Positions 21,235-31,620 of a stretch of DNA of 64,000 nucleotides are shown here, piece by piece. The translations under genes and the position numbers were made by a program. Source of the DNA: Siderastrea siderea (lineage: Eukaryota; Cnidaria; Anthozoa; Scleractinia; Rhizangiidae); NCBI GenBank assembly GCA_964030785.1, contig OZ034972.1, positions 19,917,183 to 19,981,182 on the forward strand, read 5' to 3'. Below the pieces are notes generated by a model. It searched no databases and was not told where the DNA came from. It was given only the letters and a program-made list of their open reading frames with translations. Each line of letters opens with the position of its first letter. Position 1 is the stretch's first letter.

Positions 21235-22649
21235 ATATGGGTGTCATGTGATAATGATCCACATCTTCATGGGTGTGGCGTACCACAAGAAAAGACATAC
21301 CTTGTGACAAGTAAGGTCTACCACTGACTGTCAGACAGCTTACACCAACGAAATTTTCTTTGCAATATTGCCACCTTAATACATCTGTTCTTCAATTAAG
21401 AATGCTGAAAAGGCCATTTTATATCTGTTCTTGTTTTCACGGTAACAGTTATCCATTTGCAGCAGAGAATATTCTGGGAGACAACCACTTTCCTGAAACA
21501 ATTAAGTTTTAAAATAAATGTACGATCCAAAAAATTCTAACAATCACACGTTATACAATCTGTAACCATACATATCCAAAGTTTCTTACACAGGAGTAAG
21601 AAGAGTAAATGTGCAGGTTATTAATTACTTCTTTTAGTAACAAAACATGAGAACATGTAAGGTATTCAGAAACTCCCTGATGACAAGGGAGTGACCCTCA
21701 TATTCCATAAAAGGTTTAGTGTATAGGCAACTTGAAAGCATAATTTATTTAAATACAAAAAAATGGTACCTTTTTTTCAGGTCAGTAAATATGTTGAAAA
21801 GTACATTGATTGCTGTCATTGTAACAGATCAATGATGTGTTTTTCCTTCTTTTGGCCATGGCAAATCGCTCCAGTGATATGTGACTTGACAAAATGGGGT
21901 GGTTCAGTCTGGGGGAAAAACAGTAAAGAGCGTTGATTACCAATTACCAATGCTAAGTAGTTAAACTATGTAGAAGAAAACACTTCTTTCGAGGGCATAA
22001 TGTAAGTGTAAAAACATTGTCGTGCTCATCTTGCTGTCAATTCGATATCATTATCATTATTGTTATCCCGATTTATCTCAGTGAGCTCTTTATGTGCTGT
22101 TGTACTTAAGCTATGTTTGATAAGTCTTGCTTTGTCTTTAATTTCCAGTTTAATTGTAGTTGAATCATATGTCAGAACAAATCAGACAAGGATCGTTCCT
22201 GTGAATGTGGGGGTTTTGGTATTCTTACAAGTCATTTACACTGATAAATACAAGTTACATGTATGAAAATAAATTCGCTATTGATACGCTGGTAAAGTGA
22301 GGGATGTTAAATTCGCCTGATCCATTCCATCTATGATCACAGATACTTTTGAGGTTGCTGTTCTGCTGGAAGGCGGTTACTGTAGTAATGGTTTTGTTCG
22401 GTGCTCTAGCACATCAAATAGGATGTTGGATCTAGTAAACTTGTTGAGTGAATGCCACAAGGTTCATTGTTTGGTTTGATTTGCCAAGAAGTCAACAATA
22501 CGGTGTGAACAGTGCAGGATCACATACTCCCATGGAAAGTGTGGGTGTCATAGTCGTGGAGTGAGAAAACTACTCCTACAGTGAGCTATCAGTAGCCATC
22601 GTTTCTGTACGACTGATGCAGGATTTTTTAAAAAACGTACCTTTCAGCT
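21235..22649. other. Non-coding stretch
   Basis: No domain or ordered repeat recognised; short frames only. Confidence 0.35.
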
Positions 22650-23228
22650 TCAGTTTCCTTTGGGTTGAGTCTTATTGGTTGGGCACCCAGATACTGTCGT
22701 CCCGAAATAAATATCTGCTTTACTGGAAGGAGTTTTTGTGACTTTTGTGGTGCTATGGGAGATTCGCAGGCCTAACAGATTGTAAAGATGTACTAGCTCA
22801 CAAAAACAGATTCTATGTAACCTACTAAGACGTATCAGAAAATTCATAACCTGGTCTTCTCTTTTTTGGTACTGTACCTCTGCTGGGACAAATAGAGTCT
22901 CCTCTTTGTGGTTGAAGTATTTCTCATTTCCTCTTTTTCGGTTGTGGATAGGCCGTGCTTCAGTAAAGTACATACACCATTCTTATTGAACTTGTTCCCC
23001 TACAAACAGGAAGACGAGATAATGTCAGTAATAAAGGTGCCACCTACCTTTGTGAGCAAACTGCATGTGCACTTTGTACACTCAACGGCTGCTTTGGTCG
23101 CATAAATAAAACCAAGTATTACTGTGAGAGCATCTTTACTTTTTATTTGTATTTTACTCACCGTGGGAATAATAACATTTTTGAAGTTTTTCTGCCACAT
23201 CTTCATGGAAGATGACCACAAAATTGTG
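22650..23228 (-). pseudogene. Unassigned remnant interrupted by the Ginger-like element
   Basis: Minus-strand frames at 22650-22973 and 23000-23221 have protein-like composition (FVPAEVQYQKREDQ, CTKCTCSLLTKVGG) but I cannot name them. Sequence of similar character resumes beyond the insertion at 27359-27600, so the Ginger-like element seems to have landed in an older gene-like remnant. Confidence 0.3.
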
Positions 23229-23232
23229 CCGG

Positions 23233-23360
23233 TGTCACAGCGGATTTTGTCCCCCGCCGATTTTGTCCCCCCGGACCAAATCCGCTAGCGGATATTGTCC
23301 CCCCGGACAATATCCGCTAGCCGATATTGTCCCCCCTTCGCCGAATTTGTCCCCCCCTCA
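23233..23360. repeat. Left TIR of Ginger-like element, modular palindromes
   Basis: Repeated 'attttgtcccccc' words and two imperfect palindromes centred on gctagc (ccgctagcgg type). The right TIR at 27195-27354 carries the same words inverted. Confidence 0.85.
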
Positions 23361-23704
23361 ACAATTGTTATTTAAGCTTTGTTTCCCTCTTACTCAGTAA
23401 ACTTTCCATTTGCAAACTTTTTTGCAACGTTCCCTCGAATGACAACACAAAACGTGTTATAATTCTGCCATATTTATTATAGTAAATATAGTCACTTCTT
23501 ATAATAGCGATGCAATTTTGCGTTCTATGCTGGTCTCTAAGTTATTTCAGAAATTTACTATAATTCATTGCAAAGCTTGTCGTAAACAAAAGACCTGACT
23601 AAACACAGCGTCTAACTACGGTTCCTGTTAGCAATGAATCGAAAACGTTAATCTTAAGCTTGTTTGAGTTGCGGCTTTAATAATCGCTCTAAAATGATTT
23701 TTTT

Positions 23705-23940
23705 CTCCGTTCTATCCTTATTTTACGGCTTAATATAGATAAACTAACGGTACTTAATCTTAGAAAATCGTGATCTCCGTTCTATTCTTATTTTACCGCT
23801 TAATAAAAATAAACTAACGGTAGTTAATCTTAGAAAATCGTGATTTCCGTTCTGTTCCTATTTTACGGCTTAATATAGATAAACTAACGGTACTTGATCT
23901 TAGAAAATCGCGATCTCCGTTCTGTTCCTATTTTACAATT
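23705..23940. repeat. 70-bp tandem repeat, about 3.4 copies
   Basis: Units begin ctccgttct at 23705, 23775, 23845 and 23915, exactly 70 bp apart, with the shared core taaactaacggta. They lie between the left TIR and the 3' end of the protease-PHD gene. Confidence 0.9.
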
Positions 23941-25063
23941 TAACGCGTTTATTGTCTGGTGGTCTGCATACGCGACAAAGCCACTCGCCCTCTGGGGCAG
24001 TCTCGAGTCCTTCGCAAGCAAGGTGGAGCCATTCGTCACACAATTCACATTGAATCATGTCGTCCCAACATTCTGGTCTTAAACATGAACAGAACAGTCT
24101 AATGTCACAGTTTTGTCTTTTGCTGAATCTTGGTGTTGCTTTGTCCCGCGGGAAAGGTTCAAAGTGACCCCTTTCTAAACACCTCACTAAATGCTCGCGC
24201 ATTTTTCCTTGTTCAAAAGAGACGTCCGAAGGGTTGTTTCCAGCGGCTAGCTCGTAAGCGAAAGCGATAGCAAACAGGCCACAGTCCACCCCTCCTCGTT
24301 GGACCTGCGCAGGAGGAAGCTCCACAGCAAGAGTGCTACCTGTTGCCAAGTTCTTATAGCATTCGGCTAGCTGAACTTCCATTGATGACGTGAGCCGTTT
24401 GGAGGAGGAGCTATCGTACACTCTCAGGTGTCCATCGATGGATGTGGAACAGACCCAATGATTCTTGCCCGTGTGGTGGATTTGGATCGATTCTTCGGCA
24501 ATAGTGGAGAATGACGTTTGTGACAGAACTGTGTCTTGCCAGCCGCCAGTGTTCGGGAATTGTTTCATTAGAATATTCTGCGCTTGATTGATGACGTTGT
24601 CGTCGAGGCGATGGTTGCCAATGATCGTTTCACGATCCTTTCCTGGAAGATTAGCCTTAAGAGACGTAACTGGCTTTCGTGCGGTGTTCTTTGCAACTTT
24701 TTCGGCGGTAGATTCGGCAGGCTTCTCTGCAGAGGTACTCTCCTTTGGCTGTGAGTGTACAGGCTGATAATACACTTTCAATCTTGAGCTGTTGTATGAT
24801 GTTTTTAGTTCGGTTCCGTCCTGGTTTCGTAGCCTGTATAGACCTTTTGGGAGGACCTTACTGATGGTGTAGGGACCTGACCACGGCTGCTGTAGTTTTC
24901 CTCCTTTTCTTGCCTCGTTACGCATGTTCCGGAGCAGCACGACATCACCCTCCTTGAATTTCAGTGGTTGGTGTTTTGCATCGTACGACTTCTTTTGCCG
25001 CTCTTGTGCTTTGTTGATGTTCTGCATCGCCTTAGCCTTAACTTGGTTGCGAACGTTCATCAT
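23933..25063 (-). CDS. Ginger integrase C-terminus + Ulp1 protease + PHD finger
   Basis: Intact 376-residue frame. Residues about 1-100 are the C-terminal part of a Gypsy-like integrase (ERQKKSYDAKH, GDVVLLRNMRNEARKGG, GPYTISKVLPKGLYRLRN). Residues about 145-300 are a C48/Ulp1-type cysteine protease with His202 (KNHWVCS), Asp217 (RVYDSS), a Gln before the nucleophile and Cys261 (GGVDCGLFAIAFAYE). Residues about 325-366 are a PHD finger (FCSCLRP, MIQCELCDEWLHLACEGL, WLCRVCRPP). Ulp1 enzymes cut SUMO-type conjugates and PHD fingers read histone tails; both are known passengers of Ginger-type transposons. Upstream codons (LLDFDEKVRI) extend the integrase frame to about 25090 and then stop, because the catalytic core is gone. 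Confidence 0.88.
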   Translation of the reverse strand: MMNVRNQVKAKAMQNINKAQERQKKSYDAKHQPLKFKEGDVVLLRNMRNEARKGGKLQQPWSGPYTISKVLPKGLYRLRNQDGTELKTSYNSSRLKVYYQPVHSQPKESTSAEKPAESTAEKVAKNTARKPVTSLKANLPGKDRETIIGNHRLDDNVINQAQNILMKQFPNTGGWQDTVLSQTSFSTIAEESIQIHHTGKNHWVCSTSIDGHLRVYDSSSSKRLTSSMEVQLAECYKNLATGSTLAVELPPAQVQRGGVDCGLFAIAFAYELAAGNNPSDVSFEQGKMREHLVRCLERGHFEPFPRDKATPRFSKRQNCDIRLFCSCLRPECWDDMIQCELCDEWLHLACEGLETAPEGEWLCRVCRPPDNKRVKL

Positions 25064-25172
25064 AATGCGGACTTTCTCATCAAAGTCAAGGAGAAGGACA
25101 AGAGCATAAAAGTTATTAACAGATAAATTAAACTAAATAAATAAACATAATTTTCAACACAATATCAAAATT

Positions 25173-25478
25173 CTAGACAAACATCATTGCATGGATGAAT
25201 TTTGTACAAACCTTTTCTCGTGTCTTGTCACGGCCAAAGTGCCCGGCAAGTTTGTCATAATGACAAGCTTTCAGGATTTTCTCTTGCTCGTCTGTGTTGT
25301 GGACCCATCTCTTTGGTTGGCTGTTCTTTTTACCAACAAAAAACAACGCACCATCGTCCAAGACGAAGTTTTGCGCTTTTCTACGTATAATCCGTTTTTG
25401 GTCTTTAGTAAAATCATCGGGATACTGGTTATCGCGAAGATAGTAGAATACTTCATTGTACGCTTTCGTTTCCGCCAT
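25173..25478 (-). CDS. Ginger integrase N-terminal zinc (H2C2) module, truncated
   Basis: The 101-residue frame begins MAETKAYNEVFYYLRDNQYP and runs to ILKACHYDKLAGHFGRDKTR, the first half of the H2C2 zinc module that precedes integrase cores. It then ends in an unrelated tail (TKFIHAMMFV). Only about 80-110 bp separate it from the integrase C-terminal part, far too little for the two cysteines and the ~150-residue D,D-35-E core. A deletion, or an intron-like scar, has removed the catalytic domain. Confidence 0.8.
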   Translation of the reverse strand: MAETKAYNEVFYYLRDNQYPDDFTKDQKRIIRRKAQNFVLDDGALFFVGKKNSQPKRWVHNTDEQEKILKACHYDKLAGHFGRDKTREKVCTKFIHAMMFV

Positions 25479-25499
25479 GGCTCACAGTAAGGAAGCACG

Positions 25500-27194
25500 A
25501 GACTAATGTTAATTTTAGCAGAAATAGTGACCCTTTTTATACATAACGCAAACAATAGATGCAGTCCAGATAAAGTAAAACAATAGAAACAGTCCAGATA
25601 AAACTGTTTGTTGTAGGCGGAGCTGAAACTTCATTGTGAAGGACGTATTAACAATAACACAATCGCTATCACACGTTCCACTAACGCCTCGCTCAGTTAT
25701 TCAGAAAAATTAACAAACAAGCAAATGTTATTCGCAGGCTATAACTTTTTAAAAAGAGCATTTACTTTTAATAAACTATTGTTATCAAATTTTGCAGAAT
25801 TTCGGTTGATGAGGATAACCGTTCGAAATTCGGAAGGCGGACTTTAAAAAATGGTTTACAAAATGAATGATGAAGTCAAAATAAAAATGAATTATCAAGT
25901 CAGTCAAAATGAATTATCAAATCAGTAAAATACGCGGTAAGCATATTTTTTACTTGTTTAACTTGCTTTTTAACTGTAACAGTTAACTTCATTTTTGCGC
26001 TTTAGGCGAACCCCTTTTTCTAACCACTGTCTACACGCTTGCGCAGGCAGCTACTGAATAGCCGACAAACTTGCTTTATCGGAACTGCTACAAAAAAAAC
26101 TTTTTAACGAAGTCGCGGAATCTCTTTTAAAAAAAGTTGTGAAATGTAAACAAAAAGACAATGTAATTAGTCTTTTTGAGCGAGTAATTGTCCATGCAGT
26201 AACTATTGATTACTCCATAATGATAATTTGTTCAAAGTGGAGTAAACTAGAAAAAAAAAACGCGCTGTTAGCAACTTTATTTAATTTGAAACTAAAGACA
26301 ACGAGAGAATATTAAACACACAACAGTAAATGTGTTTTTACACTTTCGTTATAAGAATAATTATCATACCGTGAACGCGTATTTACTCTAGTTTCACAAC
26401 TAATTCAAAGAAGGGATAAAACTCGCGTTTGCGCTTTTTGTGAAAATCTTTTTATTTCAAGTTTACAACTTTTAACAAAGCTTATGCAACAAAAAACACT
26501 TCTTACGCTGCAAAAGTCGAGAAAACTGCTCTTTGTTTTATCGGCAAGCGAAAAACTGTTTAATGTCGGAAGCTATTTAAAAGAAATCTATTGTCTAGAG
26601 TAAAAGTCGAGAAAACTGCTCTTTGTTTTATCGGCAAGCGAAAAACTGTTTAATGTCGGAAGCTATTTAAAAGAAATCTATTGTCTAGAGTAAAAGTCGA
26701 GAAAACTGCTCTTTGTTTTATCGGCAAGCGAAAAATTAATTAGAGTCCAGTAATCTTATTGTCCTGTATCTTTTCAGGTTTTTGTAAATTCACTCAACCG
26801 AACATTTATTCTAATAAACAAACTTGACACTGGGACTTGTTAGCCGAACATTGTTTATTAGTCGAAAGTTATGTGCAACCCTCGTAAAACAAAGTTGATT
26901 TATTTAATTTCAGACGTATACAACAAACTAACAAAAAAAAGCAATTGTAAATTTGGTTCTGCACTTTAGCCTAGGATCAACAAAAATGACACTTGATTTT
27001 CGATTGGAAAACGTTGCTTCGGGCCGTGTTGAGAAAAACATAGCTTTTCCAATGCGGTGTTTGGTAAACACCGAGACTTACCTTGTCTATTTCGTCTTTT
27101 CAATGTTCATGAAATATTCGTATTCACATTTAATCGTCTTTTCTTTTATTCGTTTACGACTCCAGGAGTACGATAGCGAAGTATGATCACTTTT
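25500..27194. other. Non-coding right half of the Ginger-like element
   Basis: AT-rich. Holds the 90-bp tandem repeat at 26512-26738 and short direct repeats at 25875-25925; no gene recognised. Confidence 0.5.
26512..26738. repeat. 90-bp tandem repeat, about 2.5 copies
   Basis: aaaagtcgagaaaactgctc occurs at 26512, 26602 and 26692 with near-perfect identity, so the duplication is recent compared with the 70-bp array on the other side. Confidence 0.93.
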
Positions 27195-27358
27195 GACGGG
27201 GGGACAAAATTCGCGAAGGGGGGACAAAATCCGCTAGCGAATATTGTCTCCCGGGGGTCAATATCGGCTAGCGGATATTGTCCGGGGGACAATATCCGCT
27301 AGCGGATTTGGTCCGGGGGGACAAAATCCAGGGGGGACAAAATCGGCTAGGACACCGG

Positions 27359-28180
27359 TTTCATCTTTCAAGGCAGTGATATCCTCTTTCTACAAACAAA
27401 ATGCCTCCGTCTGTGACTTGCATGAGGGCAAGCAGATTTTAAGTGATGTGACAGGAAGTCTCCATGGTGTCCTATGTGATCTGTTGGTTAAAAGAAGCTG
27501 TTGAGCTACTTTTCTTCTAGATTTTAAACGAGGCATTGGAATAGAAGTATAGAATAAAGGCTTACTTTTCAACCATGCAATCGCCTTGTTCATACCTTTC
27601 GATGTCTAGGTGTTTCCTTGCCTGGCTCTTGTCGCTAATACTCAGCCCTGTTCCATCTCCTTCATTAGTTTAAAGAACCTGGACATTCAAACAAAATTGA
27701 CAACCCATGCAAGCTAATTATGAACGTTTAACTAGGGAGAGTGCATTTGACAAAGCATGTTAATGCATATAATTTTGAGTCCAGCATTTTGTGACATTCA
27801 TCCTGAGCTTTATTGATGGCTTAACTTTTCAAGAAGTAAATTTCTGACCATCCGAAAAGGAAGCAGAACGATAATAAACAAACATCTCCCATTTTTGAGG
27901 CTAGAGTTTCCAGCCACGTGATGCTTTACTCGACATCACAGGGATACTACAACCGTTTAAATGGAGCTGACGTTTACCAGTAGTACAGTCTATAAAAATA
28001 TGTTGAATTGGCAGCTGTAGCTGGGTGTCTAGGGAGTGTCACAAAATAGTCTGAAACCCCACTTACAGCTAAGACATGCAGCAGAGGCAGTGACCTACCG
28101 TGTAGTCCTCATTCATGGTATATGAGGCTGTCCCATATGCTGGGCAGTGGGGTCTAAAATTGTTATATTTTCACTCAGCT
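27359..28180. other. Stretch without recognised gene
   Basis: Its left part probably continues the remnant interrupted at 23228; the rest shows nothing I can name. Confidence 0.3.
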
Positions 28181-28181
28181 G

Positions 28182-28640
28182 TTATCCCACGTACACAACT
28201 AGCTTTGTGTTATTGTCAAAGATTGGTCTTCCACACAAGGGGTCAACTACTTGATGAGTTTTGTGCGTGTGCCAGACATTAATTTCTCCACAGTCTGGAT
28301 TACAGCATAGGGATCCTAGTCCTGACAGCATTTTGTCGGTAGTATTTGACAATTTCAGTGGCTCAGTACACGTTTTACATCCACTATCAAGCAATTTAGC
28401 GAGCAAGTCAAGCTCTACAACACGCCTACCATTCCTCTTGCATGCATTACCGTAACCCAACTCTTGACCATCCTCAGGCAAGCTCTTATTTGAAACTTTT
28501 TCAGTTTTTCTCTGCAATTTATTTCTTTAATAGAGCGAAATCGCCCTTTTCTATTGTGGGGAAGGCCGGCTTTTTTCACAAGAGCCACCATCTTTGAGGT
28601 CTCAATGTTATGTGCAGTAGCGATGCACAGTGCCAAACCA
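28182..28640 (-). pseudogene. Mutator-like transposase domain fragment (invertebrate type)
   Basis: Two overlapping minus-strand frames. The downstream part reads NGRRVVELDLLAKLLDSGCK, TCTEPLKLSNT, SGLGSLC, NPDCGEINVWHTHKTHQV and RPIFDNNTKLV. This order (R-V-V-(D/E)-x-D-x-L..., C-x2-C, S-GLGS-L, C, then R-P-x-FD-x-NTKL) is what I recall for the 'Mutator-like transposase domain' found in many invertebrate multi-copy proteins. The basic N-terminal frame (28415-28636) precedes it after a shift. No catalytic region follows. Confidence 0.55.
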
Positions 28641-29236
28641 GGGAATCACCTTAGTTGTCTTCATAATCCATTGGTAGAACTACACAGGTATAAGTTGCTT
28701 GCTTGGGCAAAGACAAGCTGTATGTGATTGCAAGTTCATAGACAGACCTGGGTTGATCCAAAATAAGGGAATTGTTGACAGTTATAACAATTTCTGCAAA
28801 ATTATTTTATATTCCAGTTAAGGGTCATATAACTCATAATAATGTGTTCATCTGTACACAAAAGCCAATATTTTGCTTGTGATTAAATGGTCAGATATGA
28901 ATTGTACAAGGCAGTATGCACAAAACCTTTAACCTGGAACAAAACAATTTGGCCAGCCATCTGTTACCAGGGCTCGTTTTCATCTCGGACTTTGCTTCAC
29001 ACAATACTGAGTGAACGGCAGTATTAATAGTATGAACCCTTCAAAGTGTTGTAAACCATTGGTCTAGATGGTCAACAAGTGAATAACAAAGATCTTTGTT
29101 TGTCAGGCACGCATTAAGAGGTGGACATCTTTCAGTGGCTGATATTTGATGACATGACCAAAAAGATTTGTGCAAAGAACAGTTTGCCAAGAGACTCCGT
29201 TAATGATAACTTACCGACACAATATTAGCCAGCTGT
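28641..29236. other. Non-coding stretch
   Basis: No domain recognised; it may hold decayed C-terminal remains of the remnant to its right. Confidence 0.3.
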
Positions 29237-30716
29237 TCACCAGTTTCCAAGTTGTTTCCAAGACTTACCCAACGAACAATTTGATGGGTTATGTGGGCAA
29301 AGTGGGTGTCCAATTACTGTTTTTTTCTCTCCAGCTTGAAAATTATTGTAATCAACTAAGGTCAGATTGAAGGCTTCAGTCATTGCAGTCAAATAAACCA
29401 ACAAACCAGTGTTGTGATAATACAGCCAATTATCTGTGAACAATGAAGTAAAATAACACTAGCTTAGTCCTGGTTTTTGAAAAGAAAATCAAAACGACAA
29501 AATGATGAAATAGCAGATTGAGGCAAGCATTGGTTTTTCCACAGCCACGTGGTAATGGAAATTCACTTTTTTCTCCCCAAAAAATTGCTTTGTGCCATAT
29601 GTACCAATTAAAAGGAAAAAAGGACAAGCCGCTCTCCATACAAGAGAGGACAAGAGCAGAAAAAAGAGAGAAATTGCAAAGCTATTATATTTATTCCCTG
29701 CGCAAGCAATTCAAAGAACTTTTACCATTATTTGTTCCAACATGTGGTAACTAACTCAAAACAAAGCTAAACTTACCAGAGAACAACTAGACCTTGAATC
29801 CAGGAAATGCAGTCTCAAGCCAGTGGAGGCCAACATCCAGGGCTCTCTGAGAAAACCAGGTGTCTTGTGTCCTCACTCCACATGTCTATCACTTCAGCAG
29901 ATCGCTGGTCAGGCAAAACTTGTGCAATAACAAAGAATCCATGGAAGGAAATGCCCCCTTTCCCATACCAGTCGAAGTTTTAACTTCATTTTGTAATCCA
30001 TTACCACAACATATTCTCGAGGTTTCAAGCTCTTGAGGTCATACCTGTAATAGTCTGCTTGATGCTTTGTGCGCAAGAGATGGGACACATAATCACAGTG
30101 TTCACTGATGGTTTCTTGGAGTTTTTGGTCAAGCTTCTCTCTCTCTCTCTCAACTGCATTTGATAAATTCTGGATTGTTAAAGAAGTTGTCATCAGCCAC
30201 ACAAAACTCTGTCATTTCATACAGGCCATCAGGGTGCTACTCAGAACTCCTCAGGCGTGTGTCAAACAAAGCTCCAAGCAAGAAGAGTGCCTCTCCTAAC
30301 TTTGGAAACTTTCTTTTGAGAAATGTCTGGTGATTCCTCGTCTGCTTTGATAGACAGGCAGGGTCAATAGTTATTTCTCCTCCTCCCAAACTGGCAATTT
30401 CTTGAATAAGCTCACACGTGGTATCAAAGTTTGAATGACCATACTCATCACACAAATTGCACAGGTTGGCAAGCACAGTGTTCATTCAAAAGTTTTGTGG
30501 CAATTGGATGTAAACAAATGTCGTCTTGACACCATCAGGATTTCCAAAAGGTATTGCTGTACAATGTTTTTGAGGGAGTCTTTTCAGTAACACACTACAT
30601 CTTAACTAATCAACTCGTTTATAGTGGTGGCTTTTCAATGTTGGAGGAAGCATTACCGCTCTCTTCCCGTTTTCTTCTGGTATACAGTGTAATTTTACCG
30701 TCCTTTCCAGCCATTG
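29237..30716 (-). pseudogene. Decayed uncharacterised DDE-like transposase (QAGK type)
   Basis: Minus-strand reading from about 30716 (ATG: MAGKDGKITLYTRRKREES) goes through four blocks. They are LCNLCDEYGHSNFDTTCELI, then SHQTF-like NHQTFLKRKFP and EFCVADD-like CVADDNFFNNPEF, then CDYVSHLLRTKHQADYYRYD with VVVMDYKMKLKLR (30000-30190), and last YYHNTGLLVY with LTLVDYNNFQAGEKKTVIGH (29290-29410). The final block resembles the 'GCYHN...D-x2-QAGK-x2-CDR' region of large uncharacterised proteins that I recall as repeated in cnidarians and molluscs. MDYKMKL may hold one catalytic Asp. Frames are broken throughout. Function as transposase is inferred. Confidence 0.4.
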
Positions 30717-31282
30717 CCTAATGCAGGTAGTTTGTGGGAAAAAGAATGGAGGCTAGAATTAAGCTGCCATCCACCATCATGCGATATGCTAATCTTCACT
30801 TTCCCTAGTAAGGTTACTGCAGAATATCCCAGACTGTGCTGAACGCTATTAGCGAATTAATCTCTTCAAATGTCAAATTCACACAGGTACCCATTGGTAC
30901 TGTCTGTCCCACCACATTTTGATGCCCTGTTTGATGGGCTTATGAGTACATGGTTTGAGGGATATCATTCATTTCAGAAATATGAACAATTCCTAAATTA
31001 TTTCTTTAGTGTCAATATGTAGAGACGTATTTTACAATGTCTGTTCTGTGCGTATCACTAGAAAATAATTGGATTCTGAAGATTTGTGGTCATAGCACCT
31101 ACTGTCGACAATTCATTAACACTTCCATCTAAGGACAGTGGTATTACTTAAGTATCTGGAAATTCCTAATTTTGTTTATGGGTCTTTCAACGTCAATTCT
31201 CTTAGAAACAATTTCTTGTGTTACAATAACTTCAGAAATTACGATTTTGCTGACATCTGGTTCCAACAAACAACTTAGGATT
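30717..31282. other. Non-coding stretch
   Basis: No gene or repeat recognised up to the start of the terminal repeat at 31283. Confidence 0.4.
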
Positions 31283-31620
31283 TAGACTTGCTCCAAGTCG
31301 ACCTCGTATAAATCGTTAAGCGAGCGACAAAAAAAACATAAAAAAGCGAGCGTTTGCGAGCGTGCGTTATAGCAAGTGACAAAAAAAACATAGAAAAAGC
31401 GAGCGTTTGCGAGCGTGCGTTATAGCGAGCACGGTCGCAAAGCGACCGTGCGAGCAAACGAGGTTGCAAAGCGACCGAGAGGGAGGTCGTGAAGCGACCG
31501 AGCGAGCGACGCAGTCGCGAGCGAGGTCAACTTGTTTCGCCTGAATAGATTTGAATCACATTAAAAATTCACGCGCGAAAAATGATTGACGTATGCTTTG
31601 TTGGGAGTGGCGTCAAATAA
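31283..31620. repeat. Left end of the DUF6589 element
   Basis: Begins tagacttgctccaagtcgac, followed by tata and a dense series of gcgagc/gaccg words to about 31530, then 'ttgtttcgcctga' and 'attcacgcgcgaaaa'. The MITE at 34899-35432 starts with the same terminal words and repeats the 'cttgtttcgcctgagtgg' to 'gtggtgtcaaat' segment in the same order. Exon 1 of the DUF6589 gene begins 65 bp further on. Confidence 0.75.

Larger units (their letters stand above)
23229..27358. mobile_element. Ginger-type DNA transposon flanked by CCGG
   Basis: The element starts TGTCACAGCGG at 23233 and ends CCGATTTTGTCC-complement...GACA at 27354. CCGG is present on both sides (23229-23232 and 27355-27358). The TIRs (about 23233-23360 and 27195-27354) are built of alternating gattttgtcccccc words and gctagc-centred palindromes. 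Inside, on the minus strand, are an integrase N-terminal zinc module and a protein with integrase C-terminal, Ulp1 protease and PHD parts. Ginger elements are cut-and-paste transposons whose transposase derives from a Gypsy-like integrase. CCGG is either the 4-bp target duplication or the last bases of the TIR, since it is itself a palindrome. Confidence 0.85.

Noticed and set aside
23705..23940. Plus-strand ORFs over the tandem repeats
   Set aside because: Open frames arise from the repeat and carry no domain.
31290..31530. gcgagc/gaccg-rich tract as CpG-island promoter
   Set aside because: The same words recur in the MITE ends, so the tract is subterminal element sequence; promoter role cannot be told from sequence.
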